A stretch of 64,000 nucleotides of DNA. It comes from Aurantiochytrium sp. KH105. Taxonomy: Eukaryota; Sar; Bigyra; Thraustochytrida; Thraustochytriidae. How positions within the stretch are numbered: the stretch's first letter is position 1; the number at the start of each line of letters is the position of its first letter. Below are positions 21,901 to 29,302 of the stretch, one piece after another. The notes under the pieces were generated by a model. It made no database searches. It was not told the origin of the DNA and saw nothing but the letters and a program-made list of their open reading frames with translations. Both the position numbers and the translations under genes were made by a program. Location: assembly GCA_003116975.1 (NCBI GenBank), contig BGKB01000096.1:1-64000 (forward strand), written 5' to 3'.

Positions 21901-22535
21901 ACGATCGCGCTGCCTTGACGCTCGCTTCGTTCTCTGTCAGCTCCACAAGCACCGTTCGCTGGCTGTGTATGGCGGCAAGCAGTCCTTGCGCAGCGGTGGC
22001 TCCCGAGTTTCCCAAGCCCCCCCAATACTTTTTCAAGCTCCGCCTCGTGGCAACCTCGAACGACTCGTACTGCGACTTTTCCACGGACTTTGTTGTCCGC
22101 ATTCATAATCTACCAATCACACTGCAAGCTATCATGGTCACCAACGGCATCACGATCATGGTCTGTATGATTCCACTTCTCTACTTTTACAATCGCAGAC
22201 AAAAGCGGAACCAACACAAGCGCCTTCGTGGTTTGCGCGGCGTTGGAATGATGGATCTTGCCAACGGCGCACTTGACTTGGACAAAAACTCGGATTCGGA
22301 CCGGTCTTCGGATAGTTCTGATGATGATGCAGAGAGTCCGAGGCGTGATCGCAGCAAGACCCGAAGAGGAAGCAGGAGTCGAGGCGACGACGAGGATGAA
22401 GATGAAGATGACGAGGACGATGAAGATGAAGATGAAGATGACGACGAGGTTGATGACGACGACGACGAGGACGATGAAGATGACGACGACGGGATGGACG
22501 GGAACAGAGCTAGTGGTCGCGCGCGACAACAATAA
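18915..22535 (+). CDS. CatSper auxiliary-subunit-like type I membrane protein
   Basis: About 1,206 residues from the ATG at 18915, chosen because it places a basic n-region and a hydrophobic signal sequence right at the N-terminus (RRRRRRSALQVVLLSMVIAV). The frame stays open upstream with another ATG at 18801. The long ectodomain carries propeller-like blades (LLYTWGNALFVSQNAGHTFW, ITRFTAAQDGWIAVLTENARIWLG) and ends in a stem with YFFKLRLVATSNDSYCDF and FVVRIHNLP. One membrane helix follows at about 1072-1095, then a short basic and very acidic tail. That architecture is that of the CatSper beta/gamma/delta/epsilon subunits, which cap the flagellar Ca2+ channel. I cannot say which subunit. 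The two flanking genes to its right are also flagellar. Confidence 0.6.
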   Translation: MAAGWRPTTRRRRRRSALQVVLLSMVIAVTTATTCTHQWQVRATLEPVLGSEESVMETVVRSTATKDNKTFADAARMRLQWTLTRKVGATGFFVQDERATAQASGLGILPDVLVDPIFEDTACGPNDWCGSLSPQIASTSSEGWFDVITINDALGYGPVVITTSTPWRNQQGRMDICSNKVVLRMPLLELLDITDEEPYVELSELRERADLDHATWAAAVLALPPHLARANDWNTLRVLSVPGFSWITAVLAYNSSANGAHLSLQVSSNSFQQIGSRNFPALDLMSIYPFQTSRSVVQYDWDLQHQGGDAYDGNEEIDTYLNALVDDEFSWETGPCATSLGYWRPELWSLGSILVAPTTWGLAFRRADDMGLHEEEIMEDWVPLAPLCGRVLPSAQLDPVDKNAACAFLFIPGLSNTTVQLEDETYDHSQFSNLTMPTIFAAAGTEGTCEPGAEQVGFRLTELKDASGANLHDFLESQNEGFMVNLELVDAAAMQPNGLGPIVVLVRFESAHETSFRTVSYENSTWVLGLELPQKTVPIPFRSFSRGERLFPNIERERIAQGENGTHLDIRGVDTLPRMSQLLYTWGNALFVSQNAGHTFWKVAQTSSSVMMDLMDVEASELETLLFADDPITRFTAAQDGWIAVLTENARIWLGKAGADVVFPLTLNLTSSLDLLPPYDLFFDEAGALRVTGLEVTGVEAGKRQARPAETLNTDRVKDLALYFDENDPECLLDDALIVAKHDVEHTRTVYKSAGLTTSMARDVQAHGFRNTLPSRIFLNRGGNYTFRIRLFSAVEHNEIPHQQVATLAGLHVGFELSTQELISLSFQRQENLIEGTVDYDVMLEDRGRWDLTSSVLKAPYDAEMLAATHAQPGSQLLVTSVGIRGLSQGCTSEVDPAALVTRTSASPAIRLDVYSGCPPHQRLEFDREASLDGVNQGCEETDEDICVFYDNTFTPRFRLIDSSIDASTILDASFGELIAIGGGLTYDTIVDYPENDRAALTLASFSVSSTSTVRWLCMAASSPCAAVAPEFPKPPQYFFKLRLVATSNDSYCDFSTDFVVRIHNLPITLQAIMVTNGITIMVCMIPLLYFYNRRQKRNQHKRLRGLRGVGMMDLANGALDLDKNSDSDRSSDSSDDDAESPRRDRSKTRRGSRSRGDDEDEDEDDEDDEDEDEDDDEVDDDDDEDDEDDDDGMDGNRASGRARQQ

Positions 22536-22816
22536 TGGACATAGTGGAGACTGTCTCTTGCTTTGTTTCGCCTTTATGAAAAACAAAAACAACAAAAATA
22601 TCGTTTGTAGTGTGTGCATTGCATGCTATGCGTTTTTGCTTTTTCTTTCCTCATGTCGCGATTCATAACAAGTTGATACTAGACTGTAAGAGTGCAGCCT
22701 GATTGATAAGTGAACGCACAACGGCCGAAAATGTTTCTTTTGTTGACTCGCTGTCAAGTATACATTGGAATTAGGAGAGTGCATTCATTCATTTATGCAT
22801 TTATTCGTTTCTTTGT

Positions 22817-23818
22817 TCATGCATCGATAGATAGGCGCTCCTTGCGCGTGAAGATACCACAGCCAGTAATTTCGCAGCGACCCATGGGACGTTCATTCTT
22901 TCGTGGCATGCCTTCGATGGCAAAAAAGGCGTCCATGCCGTAAACAACACGTCCAAACGCAACGCGCTTGCAATCGAGCCACTTAAGCGGAGCCAACGTT
23001 ACAAAAAATTGGCTGCCGTTCGTGTGTGGCTTTCCCTCGCTTGCCATGGAAACAACCCCAGCGCTATCGTGCTTGATGGCAAAGGTTTCATCGGGGAATC
23101 GCCCGCTCTTGTCAATCGCTGCGACGCTGTGTTTGCCAGAGCCATCAACGACATCGCCGCCTTGAACCCACCCGCCTTCGACGACTCGATGAAAGGACGA
23201 CCCCTTGTATCCTTGACCAACATTGTTTTCTTGACAGAGGAGCACAAAGTTATCGCACGTGTTTGGGCAAATATCATCATAAAGTTCAATGACAACACGG
23301 TGCCTCGAACCCGATGCCGATGGCGCTCCAGGATTCTTCTCTTCCGCGTTTTCCTTGCACTCCTTGCACTCGTGGTCTGGGCTGGACTGCTTTCCCTCCT
23401 CATCTTGGTCAATACTTGCATGTGGGCTTGCTGTCGCCAGAACATCAAGATAACAAAAGGTGTGGCCTGTTGCATCCATCATGGCGTGAAGGTGCGAATG
23501 TGCGGCGCCCTCGAAAATGCTAGTGTCAAGCACGCGCTGAAAGTCGTAGACTTTGACGGCCCAGGTCGCGAGATCATGGACGTCGCCAATGTAGTGGTGT
23601 TTGTTATAGAACACTAGCGGCGAGGAGGTATGCTCCACGCCGAGCTCGCGCGATTTGGTGGCAACAAAAACCTCCCAGTCTGTGCCAAACATGGGTCGCA
23701 CGTCCACCGTGACATTGGCCTGCTCGTGCGCCAGCTGCTCTGCATGGCTCTGCGCGGCCTGGAAACACGGGTCGTCCACGCGACCGGCCACCACGAGGTT
23801 GCACGACGTCGTCGACAT
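22817..23818 (-). CDS. PPIL6: Cyclophilin-like protein PPIL6
   Basis: A 333-residue product. The first half (to about residue 165) is not cyclophilin: it has the PPIL6-specific region with SPLVFYNKHHYIGDVHDLATWA. The second half is a cyclophilin domain with VIELYDDICPNTCDNF, FHRVVEGGWVQGGDVV, VSMASEGKPHTNGSQFFVTLAP, a VAFGRVVYG strand and the NERPMGRCEITGCG ending typical of PPIL6. The canonical catalytic Arg is kept in FHRVV. PPIL6 is found mainly in organisms with motile cilia. Here it lies tail to tail with the CatSper-like gene (281-bp spacer) and head to head with DRC10. Its exact role in cilia is not known to me. Confidence 0.88.
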   Translation of the reverse strand: MSTTSCNLVVAGRVDDPCFQAAQSHAEQLAHEQANVTVDVRPMFGTDWEVFVATKSRELGVEHTSSPLVFYNKHHYIGDVHDLATWAVKVYDFQRVLDTSIFEGAAHSHLHAMMDATGHTFCYLDVLATASPHASIDQDEEGKQSSPDHECKECKENAEEKNPGAPSASGSRHRVVIELYDDICPNTCDNFVLLCQENNVGQGYKGSSFHRVVEGGWVQGGDVVDGSGKHSVAAIDKSGRFPDETFAIKHDSAGVVSMASEGKPHTNGSQFFVTLAPLKWLDCKRVAFGRVVYGMDAFFAIEGMPRKNERPMGRCEITGCGIFTRKERLSIDA

Positions 23819-24481
23819 GCTTTGCTCGCCGCTGTCCTTTCGGAGGGTCTTGTTGTCTCCGGGTCTGCGCGCGTCACCTCTCCAGAGTCCTCCTGCCCGC
23901 GCTCTGCGCAGTGGAGCTAGCTAGCTGGGCAGGCCGCACGCTAGAGAGAGCAAGCGACAGAAAGGGAGACAGGAAAGAGAGGGAGATTTGTCTATTTGCG
24001 AAACGGTGTGTACTTCGAGTTCGGGCATTTGGACTCACTGTTTGACTCGCGCCATTGAAGTTCGACTTCCGAGGTGTCTCATCGCGTTTCACAACGGATA
24101 GTGAGCGCGGCGCCATGAGGGAAGTGGCTGGCTTCGTCTGGCCCACGCTCGCTTGGGGTACGAAGTCGCTGCGCGCGCGCTGCGAAACAACCCGTCGCGG
24201 GCAAGAGGAGTACTCGGCGCGTAGGAGCGACGCGACCAGACGCTCGTTGACGTTTTCCCGACGTCTTTTGGCAGCTTGCAGGGGTCTGTCTGTCTTTCTG
24301 CGTGCAACTAGCGCGAGCAAAAACGAGGCAAAGCGGAGCTTGTGGAAAAGGACTTACTAAGCGTCCTTTCTGGCATTTCCTGGCGGGCAAAGCATCCTTG
24401 CAGCTCTCCAGGAGCTGCAGTTGCAGTCGCAGTCGCAGTATCAGGCGCAGCTGCAGCTGCAGAAAACCTTAATTGCTGAAA
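23819..24481. promoter_or_regulatory. Shared divergent upstream region of PPIL6 and DRC10
   Basis: A 663-bp intergenic region between two head-to-head flagellar genes, a layout that could permit co-regulation. It contains tandem GCTAGCTAGCT text near 23916-23929 and a CAGCTGCAGCTGCAG / CAGTCGCAGTCGCAG repeat at about 24405-24462, just upstream of DRC10. No coding region I can support. Confidence 0.4.
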
Positions 24482-25870
24482 ATGAATAAGCTTATTCGCG
24501 GCGAGGCGTCGCGCGTCATTGCCGTCTTGGACGATTCCCTTGCCGCTTTAGACGTCGTTCTCGAGCTACCGCCTTCTGGGGTCAGCGGCAACAAGCTTGC
24601 CGAAGCGGAGCGCCAGTGGGAGATTGCCAAGAGCAACCTTGGAAAAGCTGGCTTTTATGAAGCGCGCGATCATCTCGAGGGCTTGCAACATGCCGAGGCA
24701 CAATATCTTAAAGCAAAGCGTGCCAATGCGCGAGAACAAGCCGACCTTGCGGCTGCTGCTCTTCATGAGGCGACGCGACACATGTGCCGAAGCGTTCGCA
24801 AGGATCCAGCCGTGGGCGAAATCTTAGCAGCAGCCGCAACAAGCACGCCAGATGACGTTCACGATGAGAGGAATGCCGCAGATAGTACCGCTTTTCACGG
24901 CGACGAGAGGCTAGAAGACGCCCGCAACTACGAAGAGGAGAAGCGTGGTCGCGAGACCAAGTCACAGGACAGTGTCGAGTCAAAGACCAGCTATAGTAAA
25001 AGATTGGCGGTACCCTCCCCCGTCGAGCGAACGCCAAGTCGAGGTGGCATGGTTCCAGGCGGTGGTGGCGGGGGAATGCGCAAAGAGCACTCGTTGTTGA
25101 CATTGCATGGGACACTTCACGAGTTCCGGAAAAACATCCTTGACCAGTTGTCAACCACCGTCGAGCAAAAGGACGCGCAAGCTGACTTTTTCCAAGATCT
25201 AAATGTTCGCATTCGAGAAATGGAAGAGGATTTGGTCCTGCTCAAGAACGAATTGGAGGTCGAGGCAGTGCGAGAGGAGGAGCTTGCGTCAAAGAAAGAG
25301 GCTGAAGACAAGCTATGGCGCGCCATTGAAGAAGTGCGCAGCAGCTATGAGCGCGAAATGGTGGAGATAAACACTTCGCAAGCTGAGCAAAAGGAGGCAG
25401 TACGAACGAGCTTCCTCGAGCGCAATGCCAAGGCCCTCGAGGCCTTTGATAAGGCTGGGGAAGCCTTTGTGCAAGAGTGCGTGGCACATGGCGAAGTCGA
25501 AGAAGGTTTACGCAAGAAGATGAATCGCGCGGTAGTAGAGGTGAACTCGCTCATTGACAAGTACGATGCCGTCATGCTTGAGAAGCGCGCACAATACGAG
25601 CTTGTCAAACGACAACACAAGGACGAGTCCGCCCGGCTGGCTGTGTTGGAAGAGTATTTTCGCAAGGTCGATCGTGACCTTGCAAACGAGGCGGAGGAAG
25701 AACGCATTATTGCCGAGGAACTGGCTGCGATTGAGGCGCTTCATAAGCGCGACAACGACGCAGCAGCGCGCATCCAGGCGCTCTTTCGAGGGAATCAGTG
25801 CCGTCGGAAGCTGAAAAAGAAGAAGAAGGGCAAGGGGAAAGGCAAGAAGGGCAAGGGGAAAAAGAAGTGA
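24482..25870 (+). CDS. DRC10: Dynein regulatory complex subunit DRC10 (IQCD)
   Basis: DRC10 is a subunit of the nexin-dynein regulatory complex that links doublet microtubules and regulates dynein in motile axonemes. The 462-residue protein from the ATG at 24482 begins with the family's helix (GEASRVIAVLDDSLAAL), has a disordered middle, then a long coiled coil at about 205-425 including LHEFRKNILDQL, FFQDLNVRIREMEEDL and VNSLIDKYDAVMLEK. It ends in one IQ motif (AARIQALFRGNQCRRKL) and a Lys/Gly tail of repeated GKGKK type. The domain order, IQ position and Lys-Gly tail match IQCD; the sister subunit DRC9/IQCG is the main alternative. A frame extension of three codons upstream begins with TTG and is not needed. 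Confidence 0.8.
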   Translation: MNKLIRGEASRVIAVLDDSLAALDVVLELPPSGVSGNKLAEAERQWEIAKSNLGKAGFYEARDHLEGLQHAEAQYLKAKRANAREQADLAAAALHEATRHMCRSVRKDPAVGEILAAAATSTPDDVHDERNAADSTAFHGDERLEDARNYEEEKRGRETKSQDSVESKTSYSKRLAVPSPVERTPSRGGMVPGGGGGGMRKEHSLLTLHGTLHEFRKNILDQLSTTVEQKDAQADFFQDLNVRIREMEEDLVLLKNELEVEAVREEELASKKEAEDKLWRAIEEVRSSYEREMVEINTSQAEQKEAVRTSFLERNAKALEAFDKAGEAFVQECVAHGEVEEGLRKKMNRAVVEVNSLIDKYDAVMLEKRAQYELVKRQHKDESARLAVLEEYFRKVDRDLANEAEEERIIAEELAAIEALHKRDNDAAARIQALFRGNQCRRKLKKKKKGKGKGKKGKGKKK

Positions 25871-26248
25871 TACATGGGGGGACGGGGTGGACGAGGAGTG
25901 GGCAGGTGAGGGCCGATGAAAGCCCAGCGTGGCGCGCGGCACGTGTACGAACAAAATTCAATTTGAATGCGGACGTTTCTGTGGAAAAGCAAGATGTGCA
26001 ACTCTCTCTCTCTCTCTCTCTCTCTGTCTGTCTTTTCTCTCACTGTGTCTTTTAAAAACACACATAACTTTCTGTCTCTCATAATATTCTCATTTTTGTT
26101 GCTGCTGGCTTCTTTCTTCATCCAGTCCCGGGCCATATACGAGCGTAACGCGCACTTAGGCTCTACGCAGCCCTTGCCAACTATACGGGGCGGGGAGCTC
26201 GAAAACTTGCATTCCGCCTTGCCTTTATGGAAATACAAAGCCTTCAAC
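25871..26248. other. Convergent spacer with (TC)n microsatellite
   Basis: Spacer between the 3' ends of DRC10 and the phosphatase-inhibitor gene. A (TC)n run lies at about 26002-26025. No gene seen. Confidence 0.6.
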
Positions 26249-26818
26249 TTAGGCGTCCTCGTCATCATCATCGAGATCCTCGTCTTCGTCTCCATCAGGG
26301 TGCTCCTGTCGCCAGCGGCGCAGCGCCTCGATCTCGTTGTAGTGCTGCTTCCGCTTGGACACAAAGTCGTCGTGTGCGGATTTCTGTGCTGCTGCTGGCC
26401 GCGCGTCGTCGCTATCCGCGGTGGCAGCCTTGTCGAGCTGGGACTGCAGAGCGTCCATGTCCAGCATGTCCGTGGGGGCGTGCGAGGTCGGCGCGGTGGC
26501 GCCGCCAGGCTTGACGCCATCTTCGAAGACAACCTTGACGGCGCTGTCTCCGTCCTCGTCGAAATCCTCGTCTGCCTCGGAATCAAAGCTGTCCCTGTGA
26601 AAGGGCGTGTCCGGCTCGTCGATCTTCTGCCGCGTGCCGCGCAGCTTGTCGTGCTCCGCGATCGTCGCCTCGTCCCACCGCACGTGCCTGCTGCCCTCGG
26701 GGTCGTCGTCCTCCTCGCCCGCCGCGCCGCCGCGGCCCTTGGGCGACAGCGAGAAGAAGGGCATCCTCGACTTCTTGCTGCCGCCGCCGCCGCCCTCCGC
26801 GGCGCCCCTGCCGCTCAT
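26249..26818 (-). CDS. PPP1R2: Protein phosphatase inhibitor-2 homologue
   Basis: Inhibitor-2 binds and regulates protein phosphatase 1. The 189-residue product shows the family core HVRWDEATIAEHDKLRGTRQ, the IDEPDTPFH site (the Thr-Pro that GSK3-type kinases phosphorylate), the PP1 active-site helix KRKQHYNEIEALRRWRQ near the C-terminus, and an acidic tail. The N-terminal SILK/KGILK-type docking motif is not evident; a basic KKSRMPFF stretch sits there instead. The ATG at 26818 (MSGRG) was chosen because the frame upstream, open to 27757, is GC-rich low-complexity text containing promoter-type repeats. Length matches the family. Divergent from the rhomboid-like gene. Confidence 0.9.
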   Translation of the reverse strand: MSGRGAAEGGGGGSKKSRMPFFSLSPKGRGGAAGEEDDDPEGSRHVRWDEATIAEHDKLRGTRQKIDEPDTPFHRDSFDSEADEDFDEDGDSAVKVVFEDGVKPGGATAPTSHAPTDMLDMDALQSQLDKAATADSDDARPAAAQKSAHDDFVSKRKQHYNEIEALRRWRQEHPDGDEDEDLDDDDEDA

Positions 26819-27636
26819 CGCGCCCGCGCTCGCAAGCCGCCCGGCCTTCCTCCTCCGCGCGCCTCCCGCGCCGGACCCCGCCCTGCGCTCCCTGATGCGG
26901 GTCTGCCCGCGCGCGCCGCCCTCCTCCCCGTCCTCGAGCAGGTCCTCCTCCAGATCCTCCTCCTCCTCCTCCTCCTCCTCCCCGCCGCCAATGGAACGCG
27001 CTGAACAGAACGGAGTGGAACGGAACGGAACGGAACAGAGCAGAGCAGAACAGACCCAGCTGAGCGTCTCGCGGCGGGCGCAAGTGCAGAATCGGCCGCG
27101 CGCAAGTGGGCGGAGCGGCCATTCCGCACTTGCAGCGGCCGCTCCGCACTTTTTGCGCGCGCGGCCAGCCAAGCCGGGAGAAAGAGAGACGGGCAGACAG
27201 ACACGGAGACAGACAGGCAGACGAGACTCGAGACTCGAGGCAGGCCCGAGGCAGACCCGAGACGAGCCGCGCGAGGAGCGGGCGGCGCGGAGCTCGTGCG
27301 CGAGGCCCCGGCGCGGGCCCCGGCGCCCCGGCGCGAGGCACCGAGCGCGGCGAGCAGGAGGCAGCGGGGAGACGCGGCAGCCAGCCGCAGCTGCAGCTGC
27401 AAAAGCTGCTGTTGCTGCAGCTTTTAAAAATTGAGCTGCGAGAGCTGCGAAAGCTGCTGCGCGAGGGCGCGAAGAAGGCGCGAAGGAGCTGCGAGCGCGA
27501 GGCGGAGCGACGAGGCGTTCGATCTCGACCTCGAGGCTGGAGAAGAAGGGAACCTGCGTTCTCGCGCCAGGGGCTGCGGAAGCAGCGACCTTGAAGAAGT
27601 CGCCTTCATTCCTGTACCCGCGAACCCTGCGCAAGG
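26819..27636. promoter_or_regulatory. Divergent promoter region with CACTTGC boxes
   Basis: The 818-bp region between two divergently transcribed genes. It holds a GGAAC/GAGCA pentanucleotide run (27001-27055), two GCAAGTG boxes at 27080 and 27102 (22 bp apart) and one CACTTGC box at 27127 in the other orientation. The 19-mer GCGGCCATTCCGCACTTGC at 27115-27133 recurs exactly, twice, at 44840 and 44862. CAGCTGCAGCTGCAG-type repeats lie near 27385-27420. A promoter role is inferred from position and recurrence. Confidence 0.55.
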
Positions 27637-28923
27637 ATGCCAAATGGAGGCGATGCCGGCGCGGCAGGGCCCGTGGACTTGAGACAAACGCTGGTACGTG
27701 TTCATGGCTCGACATCAAAGACGTTTTTTTCTGTGCGAATGGAAACGCAGCGAGCACCTCTTGTACTGACAGTGAGAAATGACGTGTTCTGATGACACAT
27801 AGGATGCGTGGCTTGAGCGCACGCCCATTGTAACGCGGGCACTCAGCATTTTGACCATTACATGCTTTTTCTTGGGCATCGCAGTGGGAAATCAGGCGAT
27901 TGCCACCGTGCCGTACGTGAAGAAAAGGCAGGGCAATAATTTTTTTCCGACATATTTTACGCGCTGACTAACCACATTGCTGGAAAATACCGCAGACTTT
28001 TTGTACTGGAGAATCTTGAGCTGTATAGGCTCATTATTAGCCCTTTATTTGAGTCGCATCTTCTTGCGTTGCTCATTGTCCTATTCTGGCTCAATCGTGT
28101 GGGCATCAAGCTTGAGAACGAGCTCGGGTCCCGCAGAGTCTTCACCGTTTTTGCACAGGTTTCTGTTTCCATCAATCTGGTCTTTTGCGCAATAGTCATT
28201 ACTCTCTCTCAGCTGATTGGCGCCGGATACATGATGACGCTGGGGTGCCAGGGTTTTTTCCCGACCATCGTGTCTCTTCTTGTCATTCTCCCGCCGCAAG
28301 GCCCAATGTCAATTACGTTCATCCCTGTCATGGTGCCTCCTAAATACGCCCCGTATGCCCTCATTGCGCTATCGACGATTCTTTCCGGTTCGCTTCCTCT
28401 CGACTTGCTCTGTGCGCTCGTTGTTGGCATCTTTTTCAAGCGCGTGCTGGCGCGACTTACAGGTTTGGGTGAAGGCGAGAGCAGCGATGGGGAGGCAGGG
28501 GTGCTTCCCATTTTCTTTCGCCCGTCAAACCGCTCGCTTGGCGGAACACACCGAGCTAATGACGCACCACGGTCTGTTGGCTGGCCGTTGTCGCCCTCGT
28601 CTGCGGGGACCTCTGGGAACTCACCCGTCCAGCCTTCACGAGAGCTTTTGCGAGACGCAGCCCAAGCACGCCTTTCGGCGTTCGAGGCGCGCGCCGGTAA
28701 GGCGTCGCCTTCGAGGGTACCGGGCACGACGCCAGGCAGCTTCATCACAACCTCCGCGGGAGCGCGCGCAAATCGTACTTCATCACTTCCGGCACGAGCA
28801 TACCCGACGGCAGCGATGCCCCCGACTATGGCCGCCTCAGGAGTAGAACCAACGCCGGCGACTACAACAAGCGGTGGAGATTCCTTGACCGCTCACATGG
28901 TGACAAAGGAGTCGACAGCCTGA
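27637..28923 (+). CDS. Inactive rhomboid-like membrane protein (UBAC2/Derlin type), three exons
   Basis: Model: exons 27637-27693, 27803-27912 and 27996-28923, with introns of 109 bp (GTACGT..ATAG) and 83 bp (GTACGT..CGCAG, branch-like CTGACTAAC at 27964). Phases 0 and 2 fit, giving 364 residues; without splicing, the last exon has no early ATG. The protein starts WLERTPIVTRALSILTI, then has about six membrane helices including LFESHLLALLIVLFW and LGSRRVF, in the order of rhomboid-like ER proteins. The position of the catalytic serine motif reads GCQG (139-142), and no partner His is visible, so proteolysis is unlikely. The C-terminal 150 residues are Ser/Thr/Ala-rich with no visible UBA domain. 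By family, a role in ER quality control is possible. Confidence 0.65.
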
Positions 28924-29302
28924 TGTAGATTTCTTTTCTTCTTTTTTTCCTTTTTTGAAAAAGCTAGGAATTCGAAGCAACGCCGGTCCCTTCGCGCTCA
29001 CTCGTCCAACCACACATCGAGGTCATGCATTGCTCGTAGGCGTCGGAAACTTGACTACAACAATGATTGCACTTGTTTTATTTCCTTTTATGATAACTTC
29101 AGATCTTTTTGCAAACACCCTCCCCGTCCCCCTCTGGACTGTTCCTGTTGCATGTTCTCCAAGAGAAGGAGAGCAGGCCACTTTGTAGATGAGTATTGGA
29201 GGCGCTTTATCTGGTCCAGAACGTTCAGCAATGCCCTGTGTGCAATCGGAGGTGAAAGACCTGACTCCTTCGTCCATCGTTTCCCATGAAATGATTTCAT
29301 TC
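28924..29302. other. Convergent spacer
   Basis: A 379-bp spacer between the rhomboid-like and DHHC 3' ends. It has poly-pyrimidine text just after the first stop. No gene seen. Confidence 0.6.

Noticed and set aside
26819-27757. N-terminal extension of inhibitor-2 by about 310 residues
   Set aside because: The extension is Arg/Ala/Ser-rich promoter DNA with pentamer repeats and regulatory boxes, and overlaps the first exon of the rhomboid-like gene; the 189-residue form matches the family length.
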